Shown here piece by piece: positions 16,180 through 24,019 of a stretch of DNA of 41,417 nt (the first letter of the stretch is position 1; each line of letters begins with the position of its first letter). Under the pieces are notes generated by a model, which saw only the letters and a list, made by a program, of their open reading frames with translations, searched no databases and had not been told where the DNA came from. The position numbers and the translations under genes are program-made. Source of the DNA: Flavobacteriales bacterium UBA7325 (GTDB taxonomy: Bacteria; Bacteroidota; Bacteroidia; Flavobacteriales_D; Crocinitomicaceae); assembly GCA_002471375.1 (NCBI GenBank), contig DKPV01000065.1, positions 32,310-73,726 of the forward strand, read 5' to 3'.

Positions 16180-17883
16180 ATGAAAAAACAAAGCATCAAA
16201 AATTTAGCATTCGTTGCGGTTGCAGGTACTATTGTATCTAGCTGTACTTTGCTAAAAGACTTAGACTACACTGTAACTCCAAATCCTTTGGAAATGCATG
16301 GAGATTCTGTTAGCGTAATTGTTGACGTTGTATTCCCTCCAAAAAGTGTTAACCGAAAAGCATCTGCTGAAATCACTCCAATGCTGGGCGAAACAGCTTT
16401 GAAGCCAGTCACAATAATGGGTGAAAAAGCAACTGCAAACGGTACAGTAATCAACTTCAAAGAAGGTGGTAAGATTACTTACACAGACGTTATTGCTTAC
16501 AAGCCAGCGTTTGAAAATGCGGATCTTAACATAGGCGCAATTGTATCTAAGAAAGGTAAAGTTAAGGATGAAGTAGGCCCTTACAAGATTGCTGATGCGA
16601 CAATCATAACACCATTTATGGTGAATAAAGATTTTAAAGTGATTCTTGCAGAAGATCAATTCGAGCGAGTTACTCCAGAATCTACTTTTGCTCAATTGAA
16701 CTATGCAAAAGGAAAATCAAATGTGACTACTAAAGAAATGAAAGATGATGATATCACTGCATACCAAGATTGGTTAGCAATGGCTCACGAGAATCCAAAA
16801 GTAGCTATCACATCTATCAACATCGTTGGTTTTGCTTCTCCTGAGGGTGAAGAAGATAAAAACGGTACTCTTTCTACTGACCGTGCAGGAACTGCTGCTG
16901 AGTCATACAAGAAAATCGCTATGAAAGCTGAAAATGAAGGAGCTGCAGAAATGACTTGTAAAACAAGTGGTTCTGGTTCTGATTACCCAGGATTCAAAAA
17001 AGCGCTTTTAGCCTCTGACGATAGAATTGCTGAAGATGAGAAGCAATTGATCATCCGTGTTTTGGAAATGAACAAAAACAATCCTGACAAAATTGAAGAA
17101 GAGTTACGTAACATGCGTAAGACTTTCACACAATTAGATAGAGAGATTTTCCCACTATTGCGTCGTGCTGAGATCACAACTAACTACGATCTTACAGGAT
17201 TCTCTGATGAGGAAATGAAAACTAACTCTGTATCTAACCCTGATACGCTTGATTTAGAGGAGCTATTGTTCTGTGCTGGATTATACGATGATCTAGGAGA
17301 GAAATTAAGAGTATACAAAATCGCTGAGTCACGTTACCCAGAAGATTACCGTCCAGCGAACAATGTTGGAGCTGTTCTTTACATGATGAACAAAGTTTCT
17401 GAAGCAAAAGCTAAATTTGAAAAAGCTGCTGGAATTAAAGATAACCCAATCACTTCGAACAACCTTGGAGCTGTTGCTGGAGTTGGAGGTGATCGTTCTA
17501 AGTCTTGGGGATTATTGAACCAAGCAGGATCTGCTCCAGAAGTTAGCTACAACAAAGGAATCTTGAACATACAAGATGGTGATTACAGCGATGCTCTTTC
17601 TAACCTTGGATCTGATGCTTCTTTCAACAAAGCTTTAGCTACAATGTTGGATGGAACTCCTGGATCAGTTGCTGATATTATTGGCGGTTCTGATGATGCA
17701 GATTCAGGTCAAGGGCACTACTTGAAAGCTGTTGCTGCTGCTCGCCAAGACAACATGAGCGAGGTAGTAAACAATCTTAAGAATGCAATTGTAAAAGACG
17801 GAAAATTCAAAGCTATGGCAGCGAAAGATCGTGAATTCTTGAAGTACTTTGAGAATGCAGGGTTCACTGCTATTGTGAAGTAA
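16180..17883 (+). CDS. Lipoprotein with OmpA-like segment and TPR-like C-terminal half
   Basis: A 567-residue putative lipoprotein: signal MKKQSIKNLAFVAVAGTIVSSC with lipobox Cys 22. Residues about 200-245 contain INIVGFASPEGEED and LSTDRAGTAAESY, the ASPEG...LS..RA pattern of OmpA-like peptidoglycan-binding regions in Bacteroidota. The C-terminal half (from about residue 360) is TPR-like: FCAGLYDDLGEKLRVYKIAE, YRPANNVGAVLYMMNKVSEA, SYNKGILNIQDGDYSDALSN. Codon choice (many CGT, AAC, GGT, CCA) and a strong terminator point to high expression. Such proteins may scaffold the outer membrane to the wall, but no function is established. It stands alone, 89 bases after folK. Confidence 0.75.
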   Translation: MKKQSIKNLAFVAVAGTIVSSCTLLKDLDYTVTPNPLEMHGDSVSVIVDVVFPPKSVNRKASAEITPMLGETALKPVTIMGEKATANGTVINFKEGGKITYTDVIAYKPAFENADLNIGAIVSKKGKVKDEVGPYKIADATIITPFMVNKDFKVILAEDQFERVTPESTFAQLNYAKGKSNVTTKEMKDDDITAYQDWLAMAHENPKVAITSINIVGFASPEGEEDKNGTLSTDRAGTAAESYKKIAMKAENEGAAEMTCKTSGSGSDYPGFKKALLASDDRIAEDEKQLIIRVLEMNKNNPDKIEEELRNMRKTFTQLDREIFPLLRRAEITTNYDLTGFSDEEMKTNSVSNPDTLDLEELLFCAGLYDDLGEKLRVYKIAESRYPEDYRPANNVGAVLYMMNKVSEAKAKFEKAAGIKDNPITSNNLGAVAGVGGDRSKSWGLLNQAGSAPEVSYNKGILNIQDGDYSDALSNLGSDASFNKALATMLDGTPGSVADIIGGSDDADSGQGHYLKAVAAARQDNMSEVVNNLKNAIVKDGKFKAMAAKDREFLKYFENAGFTAIVK

Positions 17884-17907
17884 TTCGAAAATAATTCTTT
17901 ATCAAAT

Positions 17908-17944
17908 AGAAAGCCTGGCTCAATGAGTCAGGCTTTCTTTAATT
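17908..17944 (+). terminator. Strong intrinsic terminator after the OmpA/TPR lipoprotein gene
   Basis: A 13-bp stem (17908-17920 with 17926-17938, one G-U pair) closes the loop CAATG and runs into TTTAATTAT. It lies 25 bases after the stop codon. Confidence 0.9.
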
Positions 17945-18215
17945 ATAATAGTGTTCTACTGTGAATAATTATAAGCTCAACTACAATCTCGTTAATATTA
18001 AAATAGAAATCAACTAAGAAGATCCTACCTCACCCTCTAACGCGATATAAAACTAAATCGGTTTTATTCTAAGGTCACACAAGATCACACTAACTCAATG
18101 CGGCTATTAATCAACCGCTATAATGTGCATAACTCGTACGCTTATAGGCTTTGAAAATATAGCTGTTTCGCCTACTTTTATAAAATTAGCTTATGCTCTG
18201 AATATAAAATTTGTA
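17945..18215 (+). other. AT-rich intergenic stretch, no gene recognised
   Basis: An open frame runs upstream of the next gene from 18123, but its first 31 codons look like untranslated DNA and precede a proper signal peptide at 18216. A small imperfect repeat (GCGG...CCGC, around 18101-18119) is the only structure I see. The promoter of the following gene is presumably here, but no exact TAnnTTTG with a -33 partner stands out. Confidence 0.5.
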
Positions 18216-20615
18216 ATGCTACGAAGTCTAATCATCATACTCCTTGCTATGATCCCAGTCATGGGACTGTCACAAACAGTTTGGATTAACGAAATCCACT
18301 ATGACAATACTGGTTCTGATGTTAATCAAGGTTTCGAAATAGCAGGAACTGCAGGGCTGAATTTAGCTTGTTATGACTTAATTCATGTTAACGGTTCTGG
18401 GGGAGCTAATATTTCAACAACAAATTTGGCCGGCACAATTCCTGATGAAGGCTGTGGATTTGGTGCTGTTTGGTTTCCCATTGGATTACAAAATGGTCCT
18501 GATGGATTGGCGCTTTATAACACTTGTACAGGATCCCTTATTCAATTTTTAAGCTATGAAGGCACCACTATTACAGCTACCTCCGCTCCAATTATTGGAG
18601 CCGTTTCAACGAACATTGGAGTTACTGAAGGAAGTGGAACACCGACAACATCTTCACTTCAACTAAACGGCTCCGGTAATAATTATGGAGCATTTGTATG
18701 GAGCACACCGGCGGCATCAACTCACGGTTCACTAAATACAGGACAAACAATCAGTCCGTGTGGAGGTAATACGATAACTACAGGACTTGTATCAGCACCT
18801 CCATTTATTGTTGCGTGTACAGTGTCAACAGCGGCCGCGGGTACGGTTGCATTCACATCAACAGGAACTTTTAATGGACCAAATATCTATACAGCGCAGC
18901 TCTCTGATGCCACAGGTAGTTTTACTGCACCAACTGTAATCGGCACGTTAGCTTCAACTGCAAATACCGGTACTATTCCAATTACGATTCCTGCGACCAC
19001 AGCAACGGGTGCAGGTTATCTGATTAGAGTAATCTCGGATGACCCGTTAACTAACGGCTCAAGCAGCGCCGCCTTTACTATAACTCAGTCATCACCATGC
19101 CAATCGACATCTATCACAATAGAAGCAGTCACTACTTCGCCATTCGTTATATCGTGTACAGCACCAACAACTGCTGATGGAAACGTTGCTTTTGTATCAA
19201 CGGGAACATTTAGTGGTGCCAATGTGTATTCTGCTGAACTATCAGATGCAAGTGGGAGTTTTGCCTCACCAACTGTTGTTGGAACATTAGCTTCTACCGC
19301 AAACAATGGCGAGATTGCAATTACGATACCTTCAGGATTATCAACTGGAACCGGCTATCTAATAAGAATCACCTCGAGTGATCCCGTATTTACAGGAACA
19401 AATAGTATTGCATTTAAGATCATACAGTCTTCACCTTGTTTACCAACTCTGCCATCATCTTCTGGATTAATTATCAATGAATGGTCCAATGGCCCTTCAT
19501 GGAATAAAGAGTATTATGAATTTGTTGTCGCTGGGCAATGTGGCGAATTAGTTGATATTCGTGGTTTCATCCTGGATGATAACAATGGAACCTTTACTGC
19601 ACCGGCATCCTACTCGGGCACAAGTTCTGGTATTGCTCCAGGTCATTTTAGATTTTCATTCGCAGCTCAATGGGCAGCTATACCAGTAGGATCATTAATC
19701 GTAATTTACAATGGAGAAGAACCAAATGCAGCACTTCCTGCAGACGACCCAACCGATTCGAACGTTGATTCACTGTATGTGATACCTCACAACAGCCCAT
19801 TATTTGAAAGATGCACCTCATTTCCAACAGCAGCTTCACCCGATTCTGTATACGCACCTTGCACCTACGCTCCAGCACCGATCTATGGATGGAACCCATT
19901 AAGTTTAAGAAATAGTGGTGATGCTATCCAAGTTCGCGCTCCGGATGGATCGTATTACCATGGCGTCTCTTACGGAGGGTCTGAAATGACCGGTGGACCA
20001 AACAACCTTAAGCAATTCACTGGCAGTGGTACTGGCATGGTTGGCTGGTTCTCTGACGGCGACTTCTATGACATCTCGAATTGGAACTATGGAACAACCG
20101 GCTCGAACCAAACACCGGGATTACCAAACAATGCCCTTAATTCCGCCTGGTTAAGCTTAATGAGAGATACAACTTCAGCCACATGTCCTGTTATACCACT
20201 ACCTGTCGAGATATCTTCGTTTGAAGGTAAACGTGATGAGGTTGGTAACCTACTCTATTGGCAAACTGATAGCGAAATGAACTCCTCCTTCTTTACTCTA
20301 GAGCATAGCCTTGACACAAAGACCTGGGATGTGATTAACACACAGCCAGCAGCAATGAATTCCACTTCAACCCAACATTATTCATTCATCGACACTGGCT
20401 TCGGAAGAACAGTAAATTACTATCGCTTGAGCGAAACGGATACAGATGGGACAGTAACAAGCTATCCGAAATACGTTGCACTCTATAATGGCGTTGAAAC
20501 ACAAGAGCTAGTTAAAATCATTAACATTCTTGGGCAAGAAATTGATGACTACACGCATGGCGTTCAAATCCATGTGTATAGTGATGGTACAATTAAGCGT
20601 TTATTTAAGAACTAG
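18216..20615 (+). CDS. Large secreted lamin-tail-like protein with internal duplication
   Basis: From ATG 18216 the protein has 799 residues and a signal peptide MLRSLIIILLAMIPVMGLSQ; the longer frame from 18123 adds 31 residues without coding character. After the signal, VWINEIHYDNTGSDVNQGFEIAG is a lamin-tail (LTD) domain opening; a second similar opening, LIINEWSNGPSWNKEYYEF, occurs near residue 420. Between them two copies of a 113-residue beta-rich unit lie in tandem. The C-terminal part (LPVEISSFEGKRDEVGNLLYW) is the Fn3-like region often placed before T9SS tails, and the last about 35 residues (ILGQEIDDYTHGVQ, then IHVYSDGTIKRLFKN) resemble a short tail seen in Flavobacteriales surface proteins rather than the usual type A domain. 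Function is unknown; adhesion or nuclease-associated display is possible. Confidence 0.8.
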   Translation: MLRSLIIILLAMIPVMGLSQTVWINEIHYDNTGSDVNQGFEIAGTAGLNLACYDLIHVNGSGGANISTTNLAGTIPDEGCGFGAVWFPIGLQNGPDGLALYNTCTGSLIQFLSYEGTTITATSAPIIGAVSTNIGVTEGSGTPTTSSLQLNGSGNNYGAFVWSTPAASTHGSLNTGQTISPCGGNTITTGLVSAPPFIVACTVSTAAAGTVAFTSTGTFNGPNIYTAQLSDATGSFTAPTVIGTLASTANTGTIPITIPATTATGAGYLIRVISDDPLTNGSSSAAFTITQSSPCQSTSITIEAVTTSPFVISCTAPTTADGNVAFVSTGTFSGANVYSAELSDASGSFASPTVVGTLASTANNGEIAITIPSGLSTGTGYLIRITSSDPVFTGTNSIAFKIIQSSPCLPTLPSSSGLIINEWSNGPSWNKEYYEFVVAGQCGELVDIRGFILDDNNGTFTAPASYSGTSSGIAPGHFRFSFAAQWAAIPVGSLIVIYNGEEPNAALPADDPTDSNVDSLYVIPHNSPLFERCTSFPTAASPDSVYAPCTYAPAPIYGWNPLSLRNSGDAIQVRAPDGSYYHGVSYGGSEMTGGPNNLKQFTGSGTGMVGWFSDGDFYDISNWNYGTTGSNQTPGLPNNALNSAWLSLMRDTTSATCPVIPLPVEISSFEGKRDEVGNLLYWQTDSEMNSSFFTLEHSLDTKTWDVINTQPAAMNSTSTQHYSFIDTGFGRTVNYYRLSETDTDGTVTSYPKYVALYNGVETQELVKIINILGQEIDDYTHGVQIHVYSDGTIKRLFKN
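18801..19440 (+). repeat. Tandem duplication of a 113-codon unit inside the lamin-tail protein gene
   Basis: The first unit begins at 18801 and the second 339 bases later at 19140. Both carry the same protein phrases: VAF(T/V)STGTF(N/S)G, LSDA(T/S)GSF, PTV(I/V)GTLASTAN, GYLIR(V/I) and QSSPC. The DNA copies are diverged, so the duplication is old or maintained by selection. Confidence 0.85.
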
Positions 20616-20703
20616 AAAAGAATTCTAATTAGACCGTTACTTTTTCAAGCCTTCATCATTCATATTCTATAACCTCCTTCAAAAGGATTAAAAAAACAAG
20701 AAT

Positions 20704-20880
20704 ATGAAAAAAATGACATTCGGATTAACAGCCTTTTTTATTAGCCTATCATTACTTGCACTTTTATTCAAAATAATGCATTGGCCAGGAGCCAATATTG
20801 GTCTTATGATTGGTGTAGCTGGAATTGCTCTTTACTCTGTTCCAATGATCGCAATGGCCAAAGCGAGAAAGCCAAGCTGA
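20704..20880 (+). CDS. 58-residue GldL-like membrane protein
   Basis: The product starts MKKMTFGLTAFFISLSLLAL and continues LFKIMHWPGANIGLMIG, then a second hydrophobic segment (VAGIALYSVPMIAMA) and the basic tail KARKPS. The K(I/L)MHWPGA phrase next to a membrane helix is the hallmark of GldL, the inner-membrane motor partner of GldM. Here only the two-helix membrane part exists, without GldL's long cytoplasmic domain. It has its own downstream terminator (20901-20932). Whether it interacts with a GldM-type protein is unknown. The ATG at 20704 has an A-rich leader. Confidence 0.8.
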   Translation: MKKMTFGLTAFFISLSLLALLFKIMHWPGANIGLMIGVAGIALYSVPMIAMAKARKPS

Positions 20881-20900
20881 GAATCAAAAGAACTGTAATG

Positions 20901-20932
20901 GAGTCTCGATTTTCGAGACTCTTTTGTTTTTT
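20901..20932 (+). terminator. Intrinsic terminator of the GldL-like gene
   Basis: GAGTCTCGA (20901-20909) pairs perfectly with TCGAGACTC (20913-20921) around TTT, followed by TTTTGTTTTTT. The end of the T run overlaps the stop codon of the convergent glycosyltransferase gene at 20931. Confidence 0.9.
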
Positions 20933-21881
20933 ACGAATGTATTTTGGCTAGATACTCTTGCTCTCTTTGACCTTTGGTCGGAATAAATGTAGTTGTAGCA
21001 CTTAAATGAAGACAATCCATTATCGTAGAATAACCTGATCTTGAAATGATATGTTTCGCCTTTAACAAGCACGCATCCTGATCTAACCAATCGCCAGTTA
21101 TAGTGCGTATTCCTTCTGGCACATTTAAATCGCCATTATGAAGGACAATCAAGTCTTCGGAGAATTTAGTGTTACTGCAAACCTCATCAATCAACTTTTG
21201 AGCATATACATTCGGACCACTAGCAATAAGAACATTCTCCACCTCCATTAATCCAGGCCTATCATATCGAGAAAATCTTGAGAAAGGACCAATATAACTG
21301 ACATTAGATCTCTTTGACTCACTTAAATCACCAGCCAATCTAAAATCTGGATAATCCAAAACCCAAATATGGTCAAAGCTCGACAAATACTTATTGTGAA
21401 TCATTCCAACTATCTTCTCATGAATCCGAACCGGTAAATTCACCTGATGTGCAATAAAGATAGATTTGACGCTGTCAGACCGAAAGCCATATCGATGATC
21501 AGAGAGAATCAAGTCAATCAGATGCTCCTTTACATATGATTCGATTTCAATCCGCTCTTTTTTCAATCTTCGATAGAGACTAGATGATTTATTCATTAAA
21601 TCCATCCCAAAATTGCCTTTCCCCTTAAACTCGAAAGGATAACCATCATGATCTATAAATGTCAAGTCAGGAAAATACTGTCCGAAAATTGCCTGCTGAG
21701 CCTCTGAACATGCAACGATGACCGTATTATTTTGAGACCGCAATCGATCGATCAGCCCAATGCATCGCGAAACATGTCCCATTCCCCAATTTAATGGCGA
21801 TAGTAGAATTCTCGTGTTGATTACCTGATCAATTATCATTTCAGAGCTAATATACATTGATTTACTGAAAGATGTCCTCAT
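20931..21881 (-). CDS. MurG-like glycosyltransferase family protein, possibly C-terminally short
   Basis: The 316-residue protein resembles the GT28/MurG-like group seen in Bacteroidota: the N-terminal glycine-rich loop RILLSPLNWGMGHVSRCIGL, then LIDLILSDHRYGF, FIAHQVNLP, VSYIGPFSRF and the C-terminal donor site KHIISRSGYSTIMDCLHL followed by IPTKGQREQEYLA. It ends only a few residues after the last motif, where relatives usually have another helix or two. The reading frame starts at 21881, but homology starts near residue 23, and the ATG at 21839 (residue 15) is a plausible alternative start. The substrate is unknown. It is divergent from clpP. Confidence 0.75.
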   Translation of the reverse strand: MRTSFSKSMYISSEMIIDQVINTRILLSPLNWGMGHVSRCIGLIDRLRSQNNTVIVACSEAQQAIFGQYFPDLTFIDHDGYPFEFKGKGNFGMDLMNKSSSLYRRLKKERIEIESYVKEHLIDLILSDHRYGFRSDSVKSIFIAHQVNLPVRIHEKIVGMIHNKYLSSFDHIWVLDYPDFRLAGDLSESKRSNVSYIGPFSRFSRYDRPGLMEVENVLIASGPNVYAQKLIDEVCSNTKFSEDLIVLHNGDLNVPEGIRTITGDWLDQDACLLKAKHIISRSGYSTIMDCLHLSATTTFIPTKGQREQEYLAKIHS

Positions 21882-21934
21882 GAAGCCATCCTTCTACCAG
21901 CCATCTTTGATATCATCCGTAGAACAAAATATCA

Positions 21935-21964
21935 TTGTAAATCCCAACTTTGGAGTTATATTTG
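21935..21964 (+). promoter_or_regulatory. clpP promoter: TTG-N19-TATATTTG
   Basis: TTG at 21935-21937, a spacer of exactly 19 bases and TATATTTG at 21957-21964 match the Bacteroidota housekeeping promoter (TTG / TAnnTTTG) without mismatch. Transcription would start at about 21970, giving a leader of about 23 bases before the clpP ATG. Confidence 0.85.
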
Positions 21965-21992
21965 ACGTTTCATTAATGAAAACCAAACAATT

Positions 21993-22661
21993 ATGTTCGA
22001 TAGTAACGAATTTCAAAAATACGCGACGAAGCATTTAGGGCTTAATAGCATGCACACTCAGCATTACATTGAGTCTTCTTTGACACCTTACATTATTGAG
22101 GAACGTCAAATGAACATGACTCAGATGGATGTTTTTTCGCGTCTAATGATGGACCGAATCATCTTCTTAGGAACAGGTATTAATGATCAGGTTGCGAACA
22201 TCATCAACGCACAATTATTATTCTTAGAATCTGCAAATCCAAAGAAAGATATTCAGATTTACTTGAATTCTCCGGGAGGTTCAGTTTATGCTGGTTTGGG
22301 GATTTATGATACGATGCAATACATCAACCCTGATGTTGCAACAATATGTACAGGTATGGCGGCTTCTATGGGTGCTGTTCTACTTTGTGCTGGTGCTGAT
22401 GGTAAGCGTTCCGCCTTGAAGCACTCAAGAGTAATGATTCACCAACCATTAGGTGGAGCTCAAGGGCAAGCATCAGATATTGAGATCACTGCTAGAGAAA
22501 TTCAAAAATTAAAGAAAGAGCTTTACGACATCATCGCGACTCACTCAAAACAACCGTATGATAAAGTATGGGCTGATTCTGATCGTGATTACTGGATGAC
22601 GTCAGGTGAAGCGAAAGAGTACGGTATGGTTGATGAAGTTTTGTTGAAAAACCCGAAATAA
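21993..22661 (+). CDS. clpP: ATP-dependent Clp protease proteolytic subunit ClpP
   Basis: ClpP is the serine-protease barrel that degrades proteins fed by ClpX. The 222-residue product has the catalytic Ser125 in TGMAASMGAVL, His150 in KHSRVMIHQPLGG and Asp199 in DRDYWMTSGEAKEYGMVD. DRIIFLGTGINDQVANIINAQLLFLE is the conserved subunit-contact region. An N-terminal extension of about 25 residues before the core is probably a processed propeptide. It is transcribed from the promoter at 21935-21964 and lies 66 bases upstream of clpX. Confidence 0.97.
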   Translation: MFDSNEFQKYATKHLGLNSMHTQHYIESSLTPYIIEERQMNMTQMDVFSRLMMDRIIFLGTGINDQVANIINAQLLFLESANPKKDIQIYLNSPGGSVYAGLGIYDTMQYINPDVATICTGMAASMGAVLLCAGADGKRSALKHSRVMIHQPLGGAQGQASDIEITAREIQKLKKELYDIIATHSKQPYDKVWADSDRDYWMTSGEAKEYGMVDEVLLKNPK

Positions 22662-22671
22662 TTTACCTTTG
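22641..22671 (+). promoter_or_regulatory. clpX internal promoter overlapping the clpP 3' end
   Basis: TTG at 22641-22643 and TACCTTTG at 22664-22671 are 20 bases apart (17 if the second TTG at 22644 is used). This would allow clpX to be made independently of clpP. Confidence 0.65.
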
Positions 22672-22727
22672 TAATAATCGAAACATATTTCCGTTAATTT
22701 ACAGATTTCGATTAGTAATTTATTAGC

Positions 22728-23948
22728 ATGTCAAAAAAAGAGACAAATTGTTCGTTTTGTGGTCGTCCTCGTGATGAGGTAGGAATGCTCATTGCAGGTG
22801 TTTCAGGTCACATTTGTGAAAGTTGCGCCACACAGGCACATACAATTGTGAAGGAGGAAAATGTTCAAACTGAAAAGACTGAACATGTGGTTAACACATT
22901 TAAACCGATAGAAATCAAGGAAAAACTTGATGATTATGTAATCGGACAAGAAGATGCGAAAAAGGTGCTTTCAGTTGCAGTTTACAATCATTACAAGCGA
23001 CTAAATCAACCTGAATCTAAAGACGATATCGAGATCGAGAAATCTAATGTTGTCCTTGTTGGTAGAACTGGTACAGGTAAAACATTGCTCGCGAAGACAA
23101 TCGCAAAAATGTTGAATGTACCATTTTGTATTGCTGACGCTACTGTTCTAACAGAGGCTGGTTATGTAGGAGAAGATGTTGAGAGCATATTATCTCGATT
23201 ACTTCAATCCGCAGATTACGATGTGAATGCAGCACAGAAAGGAATTGTTTTTGTCGATGAAATAGATAAAATCGCTCGAAAAAGCGACAACCCATCGATT
23301 ACACGTGATGTATCAGGTGAGGGAGTTCAACAAGCTCTTCTGAAGTTACTCGAAGGGTCTTCGGTAAATGTACCACCTCAGGGAGGACGCAAGCACCCTG
23401 AACAAAAAATGATTCAAATTGATACGAAAAATATCTTGTTTATATGTGGAGGTGCATTTGATGGTATCGAAAAAATCATAGCGGGTCGTGTAAACAGACA
23501 AACAATCGGGTTCTCTTCTTCTGAGCAAGAACAAGTTGATTCTGAGTCGTTGTTAAAATACATCAACCCTACGGACATTAAAACTTTTGGATTGATTCCA
23601 GAATTAATTGGTCGTTTCCCTGTATTAACCTACTTGGAGCCATTGGATGAAGAAAGTCTGAAAAGAATTCTTACTGAACCAAACAATGCGCTAATCAAGC
23701 AATACGTTAAGTTGTTTGAACTTGATGGCATCAACTTAAAGTTCGATAAAGAGGTATTTGATTTTATCGTTAAGAAAGCTGTAGAATTCAAATTAGGCGC
23801 ACGTGGATTAAGATCTATCTGTGAAGCAATTCTAAACGACGCAATGTATAATTTACCATCTCAAGAAGAGAGTGAATTTAGAGTTACAGCTGCATATGCG
23901 GAAGCTCAATTTTCAAAGAGTAAATTGGCGAAATTACGCGTAGCATAG
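22728..23948 (+). CDS. clpX: ATP-dependent Clp protease ATP-binding subunit ClpX
   Basis: ClpX is the AAA+ unfoldase that recognises tagged substrates and threads them into ClpP. The 406-residue protein has the N-terminal zinc-binding domain (Cys8, Cys11, Cys30, Cys33), Walker A VVLVGRTGTGKTLLAK, Walker B GIVFVDEIDKIARK, the pore loop GYVGEDVE, sensor region and the C-terminal helical domain with GARGLRSICEAIL. The IGF loop that docks ClpP is present as RQTIGFSSSEQE. Length is normal. It lies downstream of clpP and ends before a strong bidirectional terminator. Confidence 0.97.
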   Translation: MSKKETNCSFCGRPRDEVGMLIAGVSGHICESCATQAHTIVKEENVQTEKTEHVVNTFKPIEIKEKLDDYVIGQEDAKKVLSVAVYNHYKRLNQPESKDDIEIEKSNVVLVGRTGTGKTLLAKTIAKMLNVPFCIADATVLTEAGYVGEDVESILSRLLQSADYDVNAAQKGIVFVDEIDKIARKSDNPSITRDVSGEGVQQALLKLLEGSSVNVPPQGGRKHPEQKMIQIDTKNILFICGGAFDGIEKIIAGRVNRQTIGFSSSEQEQVDSESLLKYINPTDIKTFGLIPELIGRFPVLTYLEPLDEESLKRILTEPNNALIKQYVKLFELDGINLKFDKEVFDFIVKKAVEFKLGARGLRSICEAILNDAMYNLPSQEESEFRVTAAYAEAQFSKSKLAKLRVA

Positions 23949-23971
23949 AATTTCTTATCCTTAAAGAATAT

Positions 23972-24001
23972 AAAAAGGCGCTCAATTTAGAGCGCCTTTT
24001 T
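23972..24001. terminator. Bidirectional intrinsic terminator between clpX and the convergent T9SS gene
   Basis: A perfect 12-bp stem AAAAAGGCGCTC / GAGCGCCTTTTT encloses AATTTA. T runs are present on both strands, so it can end clpX (plus) and the convergent gene (minus). Confidence 0.92.
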
Positions 24002-24019
24002 ATATTTTTTAGATTGGAC

